NCBI RefSeq assembly: GCF_002165135.1
Contig: NZ_NFZQ01000006.1
Location: 281,342-345,341 of the forward strand
Direction of reading: 5' to 3'
Source: Pseudomonas sp. SID14000
Lineage (GTDB): Bacteria; Pseudomonadota; Gammaproteobacteria; Pseudomonadales; Pseudomonadaceae
Length of the DNA: 64,000 bases
Both the position numbers and the translations under genes were made by a program. Shown here piece after piece: positions 28,254 through 35,532 of the stretch; the stretch's first letter is position 1; every line of letters starts with the position of its first letter. The notes beneath the pieces were generated by a model. The model did no database searches, was not told where the DNA came from, and was given only the letters and a program-made list of their open reading frames with translations.

Positions 28254-29083
28254 GCAACAATCCCCTTGGCGGATTCGGTGAGGGTGCGGGCTTGTGCGAG
28301 GAAGTCCAGCAGCATCTTGTTGACTTCACGCGGTGCTTCCACCGGCATCATATGCCGTTGCTCGGCGAGGACCACGCTGTGCGCGCCAGGAATGCTGGCG
28401 GCGAGCTGGCGGGTCATGGCCGGGGTGGAGCCCGAGTCGAGCTCGCCTGTAGCGATCAGTGTCGGTACCTGGATGCTGCCCAGGTCGTCGGCGCGGTACA
28501 TGTCCTGGGTGGCGAACAGCGAATAGGTGGTGTGGTAGCCCTGTGGGTCGTTGCTCGCCAGCACCTGGCGAATGGCGGCGACCTGCGCCGGGTTGGCGGC
28601 CTTGTATTCACGGCTGAACCAGCGGTCGAGTGCGGCGTCGACGTTGGCGTCGGGGCCAAGTTGCGCAGCCTGGGCGGCTCGGGCGATGACGCCGGCACTC
28701 TGCTCGGGAGTGCGGTTGAACACGCTATTGAGCACTACCAGTGCAGCCAGGCGCTGCGGGTAGTCGAGGGCGAACGCCCGAGCGACCAGGCCGCCCATGG
28801 AGAAGCCGATCACGGTGGCTTGCGCGATCTGCAGGTGATCGAGCAACTCGGCAAGCTGGGCGGCGTAGCCTTCCAGGCCGATGTCGGCGGCCGGCAGGGC
28901 GCTCTGGCCGTGGCCGAGCATGTCGTAGGCGATGACGCGGTAGTCGTTGGCCAGGCCAACGAACTGACCGCCCCACATTTCCTTGTTCAGGCCCACGCCA
29001 TGGATCAGTACCACGGGTTGGCCCTGGCCGACGGACAGGTAGCTGGTGCCGGCGGGGGTGCGTTCAGCGACAGGCTGAATCAT
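28250..29083 (-). CDS. Alpha/beta-fold hydrolase (RutD-like position)
   Basis: A 277-residue hydrolase. The oxyanion segment VVLIHGVGLNKEMW, nucleophile Ser95 in GFSMGG, an Asp in TGELDSGS and a His in AEQRHMMPVE form a complete catalytic set. The size and the cap region resemble 3-oxoadipate enol-lactonase (PcaD) and RutD. In a pathway with a flavin ring-opening oxygenase it would be expected to hydrolyse an amide, carbamate or lactone intermediate; this is inference. Start MIQPVAERT has aaggag upstream. Confidence 0.9.
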   Translation of the reverse strand: MIQPVAERTPAGTSYLSVGQGQPVVLIHGVGLNKEMWGGQFVGLANDYRVIAYDMLGHGQSALPAADIGLEGYAAQLAELLDHLQIAQATVIGFSMGGLVARAFALDYPQRLAALVVLNSVFNRTPEQSAGVIARAAQAAQLGPDANVDAALDRWFSREYKAANPAQVAAIRQVLASNDPQGYHTTYSLFATQDMYRADDLGSIQVPTLIATGELDSGSTPAMTRQLAASIPGAHSVVLAEQRHMMPVEAPREVNKMLLDFLAQARTLTESAKGIVA

Positions 29084-29151
29084 GGAGGGCGCTCCTTGAA
29101 GGTCGGGCGCGGCGGGTAAGCACGCCACGCCCCGGCCCGTCTTGGTTGTCG

Positions 29152-29748
29152 TTATCGAGCGTTGGCCTTTTCGGCAGCCAGTTCTTCCAGGTCGATGTAG
29201 CGGTTGCCGATGCGCGGGTGCAGGCGGCCGCCATCGGAGGCGCCCAGGACCACCACGATTTCATCGGCGCGCGGGGCGTCTTCGATCTGCATTTCCAGGG
29301 TGATGTAGTGGGAACGCAGGCCCTCGTCGTCCTTCTGCATCATCGGGATCTGGATCGAGGTGCCCGGGCCGCCGCGCTTGTTGGTGAAGCTCAGGTAGCT
29401 CTTGGCCTGTACCGCTTCGCGGTAGTGGTTGCCGAAGCGCAGGGTGTGGATCACCGCCGAGGCGTGTTCGATTTCGCCATCGGCGCCGACGACTGCGGCC
29501 TTGCCGTAGGCTTCGATCTTGTTGGCGCCGCCGATGGCGGCAGTCAGGCGCTCGACCATCAGGGCACCCAGGTCCGAGCAGTTGGCACGGATTTCCGGCT
29601 TCAGATCTTCAACGAAACCGCGACCGGCCCATGGGTTCTTGATCACGACAGCCAGGCCGACCATGGTCACCGGCTTGTCGGTGGCCTTGCCGCCTTCGAT
29701 GCGGGTCTCTTCGGAGTAGGTGACGATCTTGCGGATTTCGAAACTCAT
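29152..29748 (-). CDS. DUF1185 (amino acid synthesis family, PF06684) protein
   Basis: A 198-residue protein beginning MSFEIRKIVTYSEETRIEGG and matching the DUF1185/AA_synth family, with VIKNPWAGRGFVEDL, GGANKIEAYGKAA and GGPGTSIQIPMM. No catalytic role is established for the family. From memory a structure has been likened to a chorismate-mutase/YjgF-type trimer, which would parallel RutC; this needs checking. It is the first gene of the DUF1185-hydrolase-ALDH-reductase run, with aggag before the ATG and an operator palindrome 40 bases upstream. The long frame upstream of this start is not coding. Confidence 0.85.
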   Translation of the reverse strand: MSFEIRKIVTYSEETRIEGGKATDKPVTMVGLAVVIKNPWAGRGFVEDLKPEIRANCSDLGALMVERLTAAIGGANKIEAYGKAAVVGADGEIEHASAVIHTLRFGNHYREAVQAKSYLSFTNKRGGPGTSIQIPMMQKDDEGLRSHYITLEMQIEDAPRADEIVVVLGASDGGRLHPRIGNRYIDLEELAAEKANAR

Positions 29749-29787
29749 GAGTGGCTCCTGGTAAGGGTTATCAGCTCTTGCTGTCTG

Positions 29788-29799
29788 ATGGTATACCAT
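29788..29799. promoter_or_regulatory. Operator site 1: ATGGTATACCAT
   Basis: A perfect 12-base palindrome lies 40 bases before the DUF1185 start. The surrounding 35 bases (29782-29816) match those at 31672-31706 at 30 positions. This is the likely GntR binding site for the downstream operon. Confidence 0.7.
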
Positions 29800-29882
29800 A
29801 ATACTTGTTGCGCAAGAGGTGCCTGGAAATTTCTCTTGCGAGGGGACGAAAGGCGCTGTGTATCGGGGTTTTTGTGGCGTTC

Positions 29883-29926
29883 TGTGCCGGCCTCTTCGCG
29901 GGTTCACCCGCGAAGAGGCCGGCACA
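29883..29926. repeat. Perfect 44-base REP-derived palindrome
   Basis: Two 21-base arms (tgtgccggcctcttcgcggg plus t, and the exact complement) enclose only two bases. Unlike the other elements it lacks the ccacagg tails, as if the interior of an inverted REP pair had been lost. Confidence 0.8.
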
Positions 29927-29944
29927 GGCAACGGATCAATGCCC

Positions 29945-29987
29945 AAAAAAAACCGCTCACGCGGGCCGTTGGGGCCCACGGGAGCGG
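29945..29987 (-). terminator. Strong terminator after the flavin monooxygenase
   Basis: On the minus strand a 14-base GC-rich stem (cgctcccgtgggcc pairing with ggcccgcgtgagcg, two wobbles) with a short loop is followed by eight T. It ends the reductase B-monooxygenase transcript before the DUF1185 operon promoter. Confidence 0.85.
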
Positions 29988-30019
29988 GCGCGTCCCGCAA
30001 TGTTTCAGGCAATGGGAAT

Positions 30020-31060
30020 TCAGGCGAACGCCGGCACCACTTCCTTGATGAACAGCTCCAGCGATTTCTTCTTCTCGGCGTGGGGCAGGCTGTTGTCGCA
30101 CCAGAAGCTGAACTCGTCGACGCCGAGTTCCTGGTAGTACTTGATACGCGCGATGATCTCTTCCGGCGTGCCGATCATGGTGTTCTTGCGGATGTTTTCC
30201 AGCTCGAACGCTGGCACTTCGGCGAACTTCGATTCCGGGCTTGGCTCGAGGAAGCCGTTGATCGGGGTGATCTTGTTGCCGAACCAGGCATCGAAGGTAC
30301 GGTAGAAGCGCGAGATGGCCTGGGCGCCGATCTTCCAGCCGTCCGGATCGGCGGGGCTGTGCACGTGGGTGTGGCGCAGCACCATCAGTTGCGGGCGCGG
30401 TACGCCCGGGTTGTTGTCCAGGGCGGCCTGGAACTTGTTCTTCAGGTCCAGCACTTCCTCGTCACCCTTCATCAGTGGGGTGACCATGACGTTGCAGCCA
30501 TTGGCGACGGCGAAGTTGTGCGAGTCCGGGTCGCGGGCGGCGATCCACATCGGCGGTACGGCGTTGTAAGGCTTCGGCACGCTGGTGGAAGTGGGGAACT
30601 TGTACACTTCGCCGTCATGGGCGTAGTCGCCTTCCCACAGTTTGCGTACCACCGGTACCATTTCGCGCAGGGCCTTGCCGCCGTCGGTGGCCGGCATGCC
30701 ACCTGCCATGCGGTCGAATTCGAACTGGTAGGCGCCACGGGCCAGGCCCACTTCCATGCGGCCCTTGCTGATCACGTCGAGCAGGGCGCATTCGCCGGCC
30801 ACGCGGATCGGGTTCCAGAACGGCGCGATGATGGTGCCGGCGCCCAGGCGGATCTTGTCGGTGCGCGCGGCCAGATAGGCCAGCAGTGGCATCGGGCTTG
30901 GTGAAATGGTGTATTCCATGGCGTGGTGTTCGCCGATCCACACGGTGCTGAAACCGCCGTTTTCGGCCATCAGGGTCAGTTCGGTCAGGTCTTCGAACAG
31001 CTGGCGGTGGCTGACCTGTTCATCCCAACGTTCCATGTGCACGAACAACGAGAATTTCAT
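30020..31060 (-). CDS. Luciferase-like (LLM class) flavin-dependent monooxygenase
   Basis: A 346-residue TIM-barrel enzyme of the bacterial-luciferase superfamily, which uses reduced FMN from a separate reductase to activate oxygen. Visible family segments are FSTVWIGEHHAMEYTISPSPMPLLAYLAARTDKIRLGAG and GRMEVGLARGAYQFEFDRM. RutA, alkanesulfonate and pyrazine/pyridine monooxygenases belong to this superfamily; the closest subgroup cannot be set by eye. It follows flavin reductase B by 75 bases, so the two probably form the two-component oxygenase of the cluster. Confidence 0.92.
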   Translation of the reverse strand: MKFSLFVHMERWDEQVSHRQLFEDLTELTLMAENGGFSTVWIGEHHAMEYTISPSPMPLLAYLAARTDKIRLGAGTIIAPFWNPIRVAGECALLDVISKGRMEVGLARGAYQFEFDRMAGGMPATDGGKALREMVPVVRKLWEGDYAHDGEVYKFPTSTSVPKPYNAVPPMWIAARDPDSHNFAVANGCNVMVTPLMKGDEEVLDLKNKFQAALDNNPGVPRPQLMVLRHTHVHSPADPDGWKIGAQAISRFYRTFDAWFGNKITPINGFLEPSPESKFAEVPAFELENIRKNTMIGTPEEIIARIKYYQELGVDEFSFWCDNSLPHAEKKKSLELFIKEVVPAFA

Positions 31061-31135
31061 GGGGCTTTCCTCAACGCTTGAAAGGGGCTGGCGCCTGGCA
31101 GGGTAGGCACCAGCGGTCTCGATTCAGAACTGGCT

Positions 31136-31621
31136 TCAGGCAAAGGCCGGCAGGCTGGCCATCTTGCCGCGGCAGTACACCATCGGCTGTGGCGCCTCTT
31201 CGGAGGCGATCAAGTTGTGCACCTTGCCGACCATGATGGCGTGGTCGCCACCTTCATATTCGCGCCACAGCTCGCATTCGATGACAGCGGTGGCGCCGGC
31301 CAGGATCGGGTTGCCCAGTTCGCTCATGGACCACTCGATGCCGCTGGCCTTGTCCTTGCCCTTTCTGGCGAAGGCATAGGCCTCGGCCTGTTGTTCACCC
31401 GACAGCAGGTGAATGGCGAAGCGCTTCTGCCTGATCAGTACGGGGTAGGAGTCGGAGGCGTAGTTGGGGCAGAACAGTACCAGCGGCGGGTCCATCGACA
31501 GGGAGGAAAAGGCGCTGGCGGTCAGGCCGACGACCGAGCCGTCGTCGTCCAGGGTGGTGATGACGGTAACGCCGGACGGGAAGGAGCCCAGAACGTGCTT
31601 GTAGACGGTTGCGTCGATCAT
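31136..31621 (-). CDS. Flavin reductase B (HpaC/RutF-like)
   Basis: A 161-residue flavin reductase, equal in length and 69% identical to reductase A (26274-26759). Key stretches: LGSFPSGVTVITT, GLTASAFSSLSMDPPLVLFC and GDHAIMVGKVHNL. As first gene before the monooxygenase it is the likely electron supplier for it. Start MIDATVYKHV lies 57 bases downstream of an operator palindrome; the longer frame upstream of it crosses that operator and is not coding. Confidence 0.9.
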   Translation of the reverse strand: MIDATVYKHVLGSFPSGVTVITTLDDDGSVVGLTASAFSSLSMDPPLVLFCPNYASDSYPVLIRQKRFAIHLLSGEQQAEAYAFARKGKDKASGIEWSMSELGNPILAGATAVIECELWREYEGGDHAIMVGKVHNLIASEEAPQPMVYCRGKMASLPAFA

Positions 31622-31677
31622 CTGGTGTACCTCTGAAGGGCTGCGGTGGTCCGCGGTTTTTATCATTGATGTGTCTG

Positions 31678-31689
31678 ATGGTATACCGT
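31678..31689. promoter_or_regulatory. Operator site 2: ATGGTATACCGT
   Basis: One substitution from the perfect palindrome of site 1, with 30 of 35 surrounding bases conserved. It sits upstream of flavin reductase B in the gap shared with the divergent permease. Confidence 0.68.
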
Positions 31690-31849
31690 AATACCTATTT
31701 TGCAAGCGGAATTTTCCAGCCCATGATTTACACGATGAACGGCTCCGGGCCACGTATGCCGTGGGTTTGAGCGTTCAGGAGGTTTGCTGAAGGTGTTGCG
31801 CAAGCGGATCAGTGGGCGTTATTTCCTGCGGATCAGCGTTGTCAAAATC

Positions 31850-31868
31850 ATGGAATACCATAATATGG
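31850..31868. promoter_or_regulatory. Operator site 3: ATGGAATACCAT with overlapping CCATAATATGG
   Basis: A near-palindrome one base off site 1 overlaps a second perfect palindrome, CCATA-A-TATGG. It lies 71 bases before the permease start, so the transporter is probably in the same regulon. Confidence 0.6.
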
Positions 31869-31938
31869 TCTTCAGCTGAGAGGCCGCCCAGATGCGGTTT
31901 CCTTACAAAGATAAAAAAGACCTTTCGAGCTGAGTCCA

Positions 31939-33345
31939 ATGTCCCAATCGTCGTCGCATCACCAGTTTGTCGAGAATCACACGGTCGATTACGTTCCACC
32001 TGCCGAGCGCCACGGGAAGGTGCGCGACCTGTTCACCCTCTGGTTCAGCACCAATATCGCGCCACTGCCCATCGTCACCGGCGCCATGGTGGTCCAGGTG
32101 TTCCACCTGAACCTGTTGTGGGGGCTGGTCGCCATCGTGCTGGGCCATCTGCTTGGGGGTGTGGTCATCGCCCTGGCCTCTGCGCAAGGACCGCAGTTGG
32201 GCATTCCGCAGATGGTGCAGAGCCGTGGCCAGTTCGGCCGCTACGGCGCCTTGCTGATCGTGTTCTTCACCGCGCTGATCTATGTCGGCTTCTTCATTTC
32301 CAACATTGTCCTGGCGGGCAAGACCATCCACGGCATTACCCCGAGCGTGCCGATGCCGGGCGCGATCGTGATCGGGGCGTTGAGTGCCACCGCCATTGGC
32401 GTGATCGGCTACCGCTTCATCCACATCCTCAACCGCATCGGTACCTGGGTGATGGGTTCGGCACTGCTGGCCGGCTTCATCATGATGTTCGCCCAGGAGC
32501 TGCCAGCCGACTTCTTCAGCCGTGGCGCGTTCAACCTGTCGGGCTTCATTGCCACCGTGTCGCTGGGCACCATCTGGCAGATCAGCTTTTCGCCATACAC
32601 CTCCGACTACTCGCGCTACCTGCCGCATGAAGTGGGCATTGCCAAGCCGTTCTGGGCCACCTATTTCGGCGCTACCCTGGGCACCATCCTGTGCTTCAGC
32701 TTTGGCGCGGTGGCGGTGCTGTGCGTGCCGGAAGGCACCGATGCGATGGACGCGGTCAGGCAGGCCACCGGCTGGCTCGGCCCGATCCTGATGGTGTTGT
32801 TCCTGCTCAACATCATCAGCCACAACGCCCTCAACCTGTATGGCGCGGTGCTGTCGATCGTGACCGCGATCCAGACCTTCATCGCCGAGTGGACACCGAG
32901 CATCAAGGTGCGGGTGGTGCTGGCTACGGTGATCCTGGCGGGCTGCGGCATGGTGGCGCTGAATGCCTCGGCGGACTTCATCGGCCAGTTCATCGGCCTG
33001 ATCCTGGCGCTGCTACTGGTGCTGGTGCCGTGGGCGTCGATCAACCTGATCGACTTCTACCTGATCAAGAAAGGCCAGTACGACATCGCCTCGATCTTCA
33101 GTGCCGACGGCGGCATCTATGGCCGCTTCAACCACCACGCGATCATTGCCTATGCCTGCGGCATCCTGGTGCAGTTGCCGTTTGCCAATACATCGCTGTA
33201 TGTGGGGCCGTATTCCAATATCGTCGAAGGGGCTGACCTGTCGTGGCTGTTCGGCTTGCTGGTGACGGTGCCGCTGTATTACTGCCTGGCGACCCGGGGC
33301 ACGGCTGCCGGGAAGGCGGGGCGGGTTGTGAGTGTCAATGACTGA
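31939..33345 (+). CDS. NCS1-family permease of the catabolic cluster
   Basis: A 468-residue symporter with about twelve helices, a close paralogue of the permease at 19147-20559. Shared segments include ERHGKVRDLFTLWF, NIAPLPIVTGAM, GYRFIHILNRIGTWVMG and SHNALNLYGAVLSI. It is divergent from flavin reductase B, and the shared gap holds two operator palindromes. By position it corresponds to RutG, so the cluster's substrate is probably a nucleobase-like or other N-heterocyclic compound. A hairpin follows the stop. Confidence 0.9.
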   Translation: MSQSSSHHQFVENHTVDYVPPAERHGKVRDLFTLWFSTNIAPLPIVTGAMVVQVFHLNLLWGLVAIVLGHLLGGVVIALASAQGPQLGIPQMVQSRGQFGRYGALLIVFFTALIYVGFFISNIVLAGKTIHGITPSVPMPGAIVIGALSATAIGVIGYRFIHILNRIGTWVMGSALLAGFIMMFAQELPADFFSRGAFNLSGFIATVSLGTIWQISFSPYTSDYSRYLPHEVGIAKPFWATYFGATLGTILCFSFGAVAVLCVPEGTDAMDAVRQATGWLGPILMVLFLLNIISHNALNLYGAVLSIVTAIQTFIAEWTPSIKVRVVLATVILAGCGMVALNASADFIGQFIGLILALLLVLVPWASINLIDFYLIKKGQYDIASIFSADGGIYGRFNHHAIIAYACGILVQLPFANTSLYVGPYSNIVEGADLSWLFGLLVTVPLYYCLATRGTAAGKAGRVVSVND

Positions 33346-33366
33346 TAGATTGGCATTGCTGTAACA

Positions 33367-33385
33367 GGGGCCGCAACGCGGCCCC
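33367..33385. terminator. Hairpin between convergent genes
   Basis: ggggccgc and gcggcccc form a perfect 8-base stem with loop aac, between the permease stop and the oxidoreductase stop. It lacks a clear T tract on either side. Confidence 0.5.
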
Positions 33386-33413
33386 GGCTATTTCAGCTCA
33401 CACCTTGCTGCGG

Positions 33414-34616
33414 TCAGACGATCGCGATCAGTGGGTCTGCAGCGGCCAGTGCCAGGACTCGGTCAGCCGCTGGCGGGTAGATCCACACCGAGTTGATCTG
33501 GCGCTTGAGGTCTTTGCCCTCCTGGCCATGCAGTTTCAGTTCGCGCTCCCAACCCTCGCTGTATGCCGCGCCCCATTCGCCCAGGTCCAGACAGGTGACG
33601 TACTTGGGCTGGCGGTACACCACCGGTTGCAGGCCGAGCAGGTCGGCTGCGGCGTTGTTGCCGGAGTGGCGGCCCATGGGGATGGCATGCTGGCAGGTCA
33701 TCAGGGCGTGATTGCCCAACTCATCCACCGCAGCCCAGGCGGTGTCGCCGGTGGCGTACACATGGTCCTGGCCCAGCACCTTAAGGTGGTCGTCCACTTT
33801 CAGCCGGCCGAAGTTGTCGCGTTCGCCGGAAACCTGTGCGGTCAACGGGCTGGCCTTGACCCCAACGGTCCAGATCACGGTGTTGCTGGCGATATGGTCG
33901 CCGTTGTCCAGGGTCACGCCATCGGCATCGACGGCGACTACCGAAGCCCCGGCCTGCCACTCGACCCCGGCCTGTTCGCAGGCGGCGACGATCGACGGTG
34001 TTATACCCGCGCCCAGCGCCGCGCCAACGTGTGCACCGCGGTCGACCACCACCACCCGCAACGACGCACTGGCACCAAGGATGCCACGCAGACGGGCGGG
34101 CATTTCCGTAGCAGTTTCAATACCCGTGAAGCCACCGCCGCAAACCACCACGGTGTTGCGTGCAGGCGAAGAGGGCAGGGCGGCCAGGCCGACCAGGTGC
34201 TGTTCCAGGCGCATGGCCGATTCGATCTGGTCGACATCGAATGCATGTTCGGCCAGCCCCGGCACCGCCGGGCGTGCGACCTGGCTTCCGGCGGCGAGGA
34301 TCAGGCGGTCGTAGGCGATCCGTTGCCGGTGCCCCAGTGCATCGGTGTAGCTGACGCTGCGCCCTTCGGTATCGATGCTGTCGGCGCTGCCCGGGATGAA
34401 GCGAATGCCCACGGCTTCGAACAGCTCGCCCAGCGGGGCCTTCATGCCGTGCACGTCGGCCTCGTAGAAGCGCGGGCGGATGCGCAGTTCAGGCTGTGGA
34501 GCGAGGACGCTGATGCTGACGTCGGCGCGCTGGGCCTGGTCGAGCAGGCGCGCGGCGCTGAGGGCGCTCCAGACACCGGCAAAGCCGGCACCGATGATGA
34601 GAATGTTCGATTTCAT
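33414..34616 (-). CDS. FAD-dependent pyridine-nucleotide oxidoreductase (NDH-2-like)
   Basis: A 400-residue flavoprotein starting MKSNILIIGAGFAGVWSAL, with an N-terminal FAD-binding GxGxxG. A second dinucleotide fold is seen at VVVCGGGFTGIETATEM, and the FAD-closing motif is YATGDTAW. It resembles type II NADH dehydrogenases but has no obvious C-terminal membrane anchor. Electron acceptor unknown. It faces an Rrf2 regulator, and a long inverted repeat lies just upstream of its start, so it is probably under redox- or Fe-S-responsive control. Confidence 0.88.
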   Translation of the reverse strand: MKSNILIIGAGFAGVWSALSAARLLDQAQRADVSISVLAPQPELRIRPRFYEADVHGMKAPLGELFEAVGIRFIPGSADSIDTEGRSVSYTDALGHRQRIAYDRLILAAGSQVARPAVPGLAEHAFDVDQIESAMRLEQHLVGLAALPSSPARNTVVVCGGGFTGIETATEMPARLRGILGASASLRVVVVDRGAHVGAALGAGITPSIVAACEQAGVEWQAGASVVAVDADGVTLDNGDHIASNTVIWTVGVKASPLTAQVSGERDNFGRLKVDDHLKVLGQDHVYATGDTAWAAVDELGNHALMTCQHAIPMGRHSGNNAAADLLGLQPVVYRQPKYVTCLDLGEWGAAYSEGWERELKLHGQEGKDLKRQINSVWIYPPAADRVLALAAADPLIAIV

Positions 34617-34674
34617 GGGGGTGCTCCGCAAGGTTCGAAGGGGGCTTCGAGGGCGGGTTGTATGCCTCTCGAAT

Positions 34675-34699
34675 AACTACGACTTTATTGGTCGTAGTT
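34675..34699. promoter_or_regulatory. Operator: perfect 9-base inverted repeat AACTACGAC-N7-GTCGTAGTT
   Basis: The repeat lies 59 bases upstream of the oxidoreductase start. Its core (CGAC, three variable bases, ATTGGTCG) recurs at 34851-34865 next to the Rrf2 gene. The pair is the likely Rrf2 operator set. Confidence 0.65.
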
Positions 34700-34850
34700 T
34701 GTGCGTGCAAGTCTTTTTTACACGAGGACGACACTGCGCACCGCCGTTTCCTGGCCGGAATAGCCGTATTTGTTGGGTTGAATGGATTAAACAGGCCGAC
34801 CGGCGGAAGCTGTACGCTTTGCGGCCCAGGTACTACGGGCGTATCATTTG

Positions 34851-34865
34851 CGACAAGATTGGTCG
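34851..34865. promoter_or_regulatory. Second operator copy: CGACAAGATTGGTCG
   Basis: It shares 12 of 15 bases with the core of the upstream site and ends nine bases before the Rrf2 ATG, overlapping the ribosome-binding region. Autoregulation is the simplest reading. Confidence 0.6.
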
Positions 34866-34874
34866 GAGATAGAT

Positions 34875-35414
34875 ATGTCGCTCTACAGTGCTGGCGTCGA
34901 ATACGGTATCCATTGCCTGCTGTTCCTGGTGGACGAGCGGGGCGACTCGCGCGAGTCCAGCGTGCGCGACCTGGCGGAGTTGCAGGGTGTGCCTCAAGAG
35001 TACCTGGCCAAAGTCTTCACCAAGCTGGCCCGTGCCGGGCTGGTGGCCGCCACCGAGGGCGTGCGTGGCGGCTTCCGGCTGGCGCGGCCGTCGGACGAAA
35101 TCACCGTGCTGGATATCGTCAACGCCATCGACGGGCCGAAGAAGATCTTCGACTGTCGCGAAGTTCGCGAGCGTTGCAGCCTGTTCGAGGGGGCGCCGCC
35201 GGGTTGGGCGACCGAGGGCACCTGCGCGATCCATGCGGTGATGCTGGGGGCGCAGAAGCGCATGGAAGAGGCCCTGGCGCAGCAGACCATCCTTGATCTG
35301 GCGCGGCGGTTCGGGCGCAAGGCGCCGGCCGAGTTCGGGCAGAAGGTCAATGCCTGGATGGGAGAGCGGCGGGAGGGTAAGGGAGCAGGGGATATTCCGG
35401 TCAGCCAGGTCTGA
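34875..35414 (+). CDS. Rrf2-family transcriptional regulator
   Basis: A 179-residue regulator. The N-terminal winged HTH holds SVRDLAELQGVPQEYLAKVFTKLARAGLV. Three cysteines, Cys94, Cys101 and Cys117, occupy the region where IscR, NsrR and RirA bind an Fe-S cluster, though the spacing (6 and 15 residues) differs from IscR and NsrR. It may sense iron-sulfur status, nitric oxide or thiols. It is divergent from the FAD oxidoreductase, and matching inverted repeats lie before both genes. Confidence 0.88.
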   Translation: MSLYSAGVEYGIHCLLFLVDERGDSRESSVRDLAELQGVPQEYLAKVFTKLARAGLVAATEGVRGGFRLARPSDEITVLDIVNAIDGPKKIFDCREVRERCSLFEGAPPGWATEGTCAIHAVMLGAQKRMEEALAQQTILDLARRFGRKAPAEFGQKVNAWMGERREGKGAGDIPVSQV

Positions 35415-35426
35415 ATCTGTTGCCTG

Positions 35427-35527
35427 CACCGGCCTCTTCGCGGGTAAACCCGCTCCCACAGGGGCATCACAATCTCTGAAACTTGTGGGGTACCTGTGGG
35501 AGCGGGTTTACCCGCGAAGAGGCCAGT
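35427..35527. repeat. Inverted REP pair
   Basis: cctcttcgcgggtaaacccg and cgggtttacccgcgaagagg, each with the ctcccacagg tail, between the convergent Rrf2 and AraC genes. Confidence 0.85.
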
Positions 35528-35532
35528 CCAGG

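Noticed and set aside
29749..30012. N-terminal extension of the DUF1185 protein up to 30012
   Set aside because: The extra 88 codons translate a terminator, a REP palindrome and the operator; the ATG at 29748 has aggag and fits the family start.
31775..31999. Small minus-strand frame overlapping the permease start
   Set aside because: It crosses the operator and the permease start, has no good ribosome site and no recognisable product.
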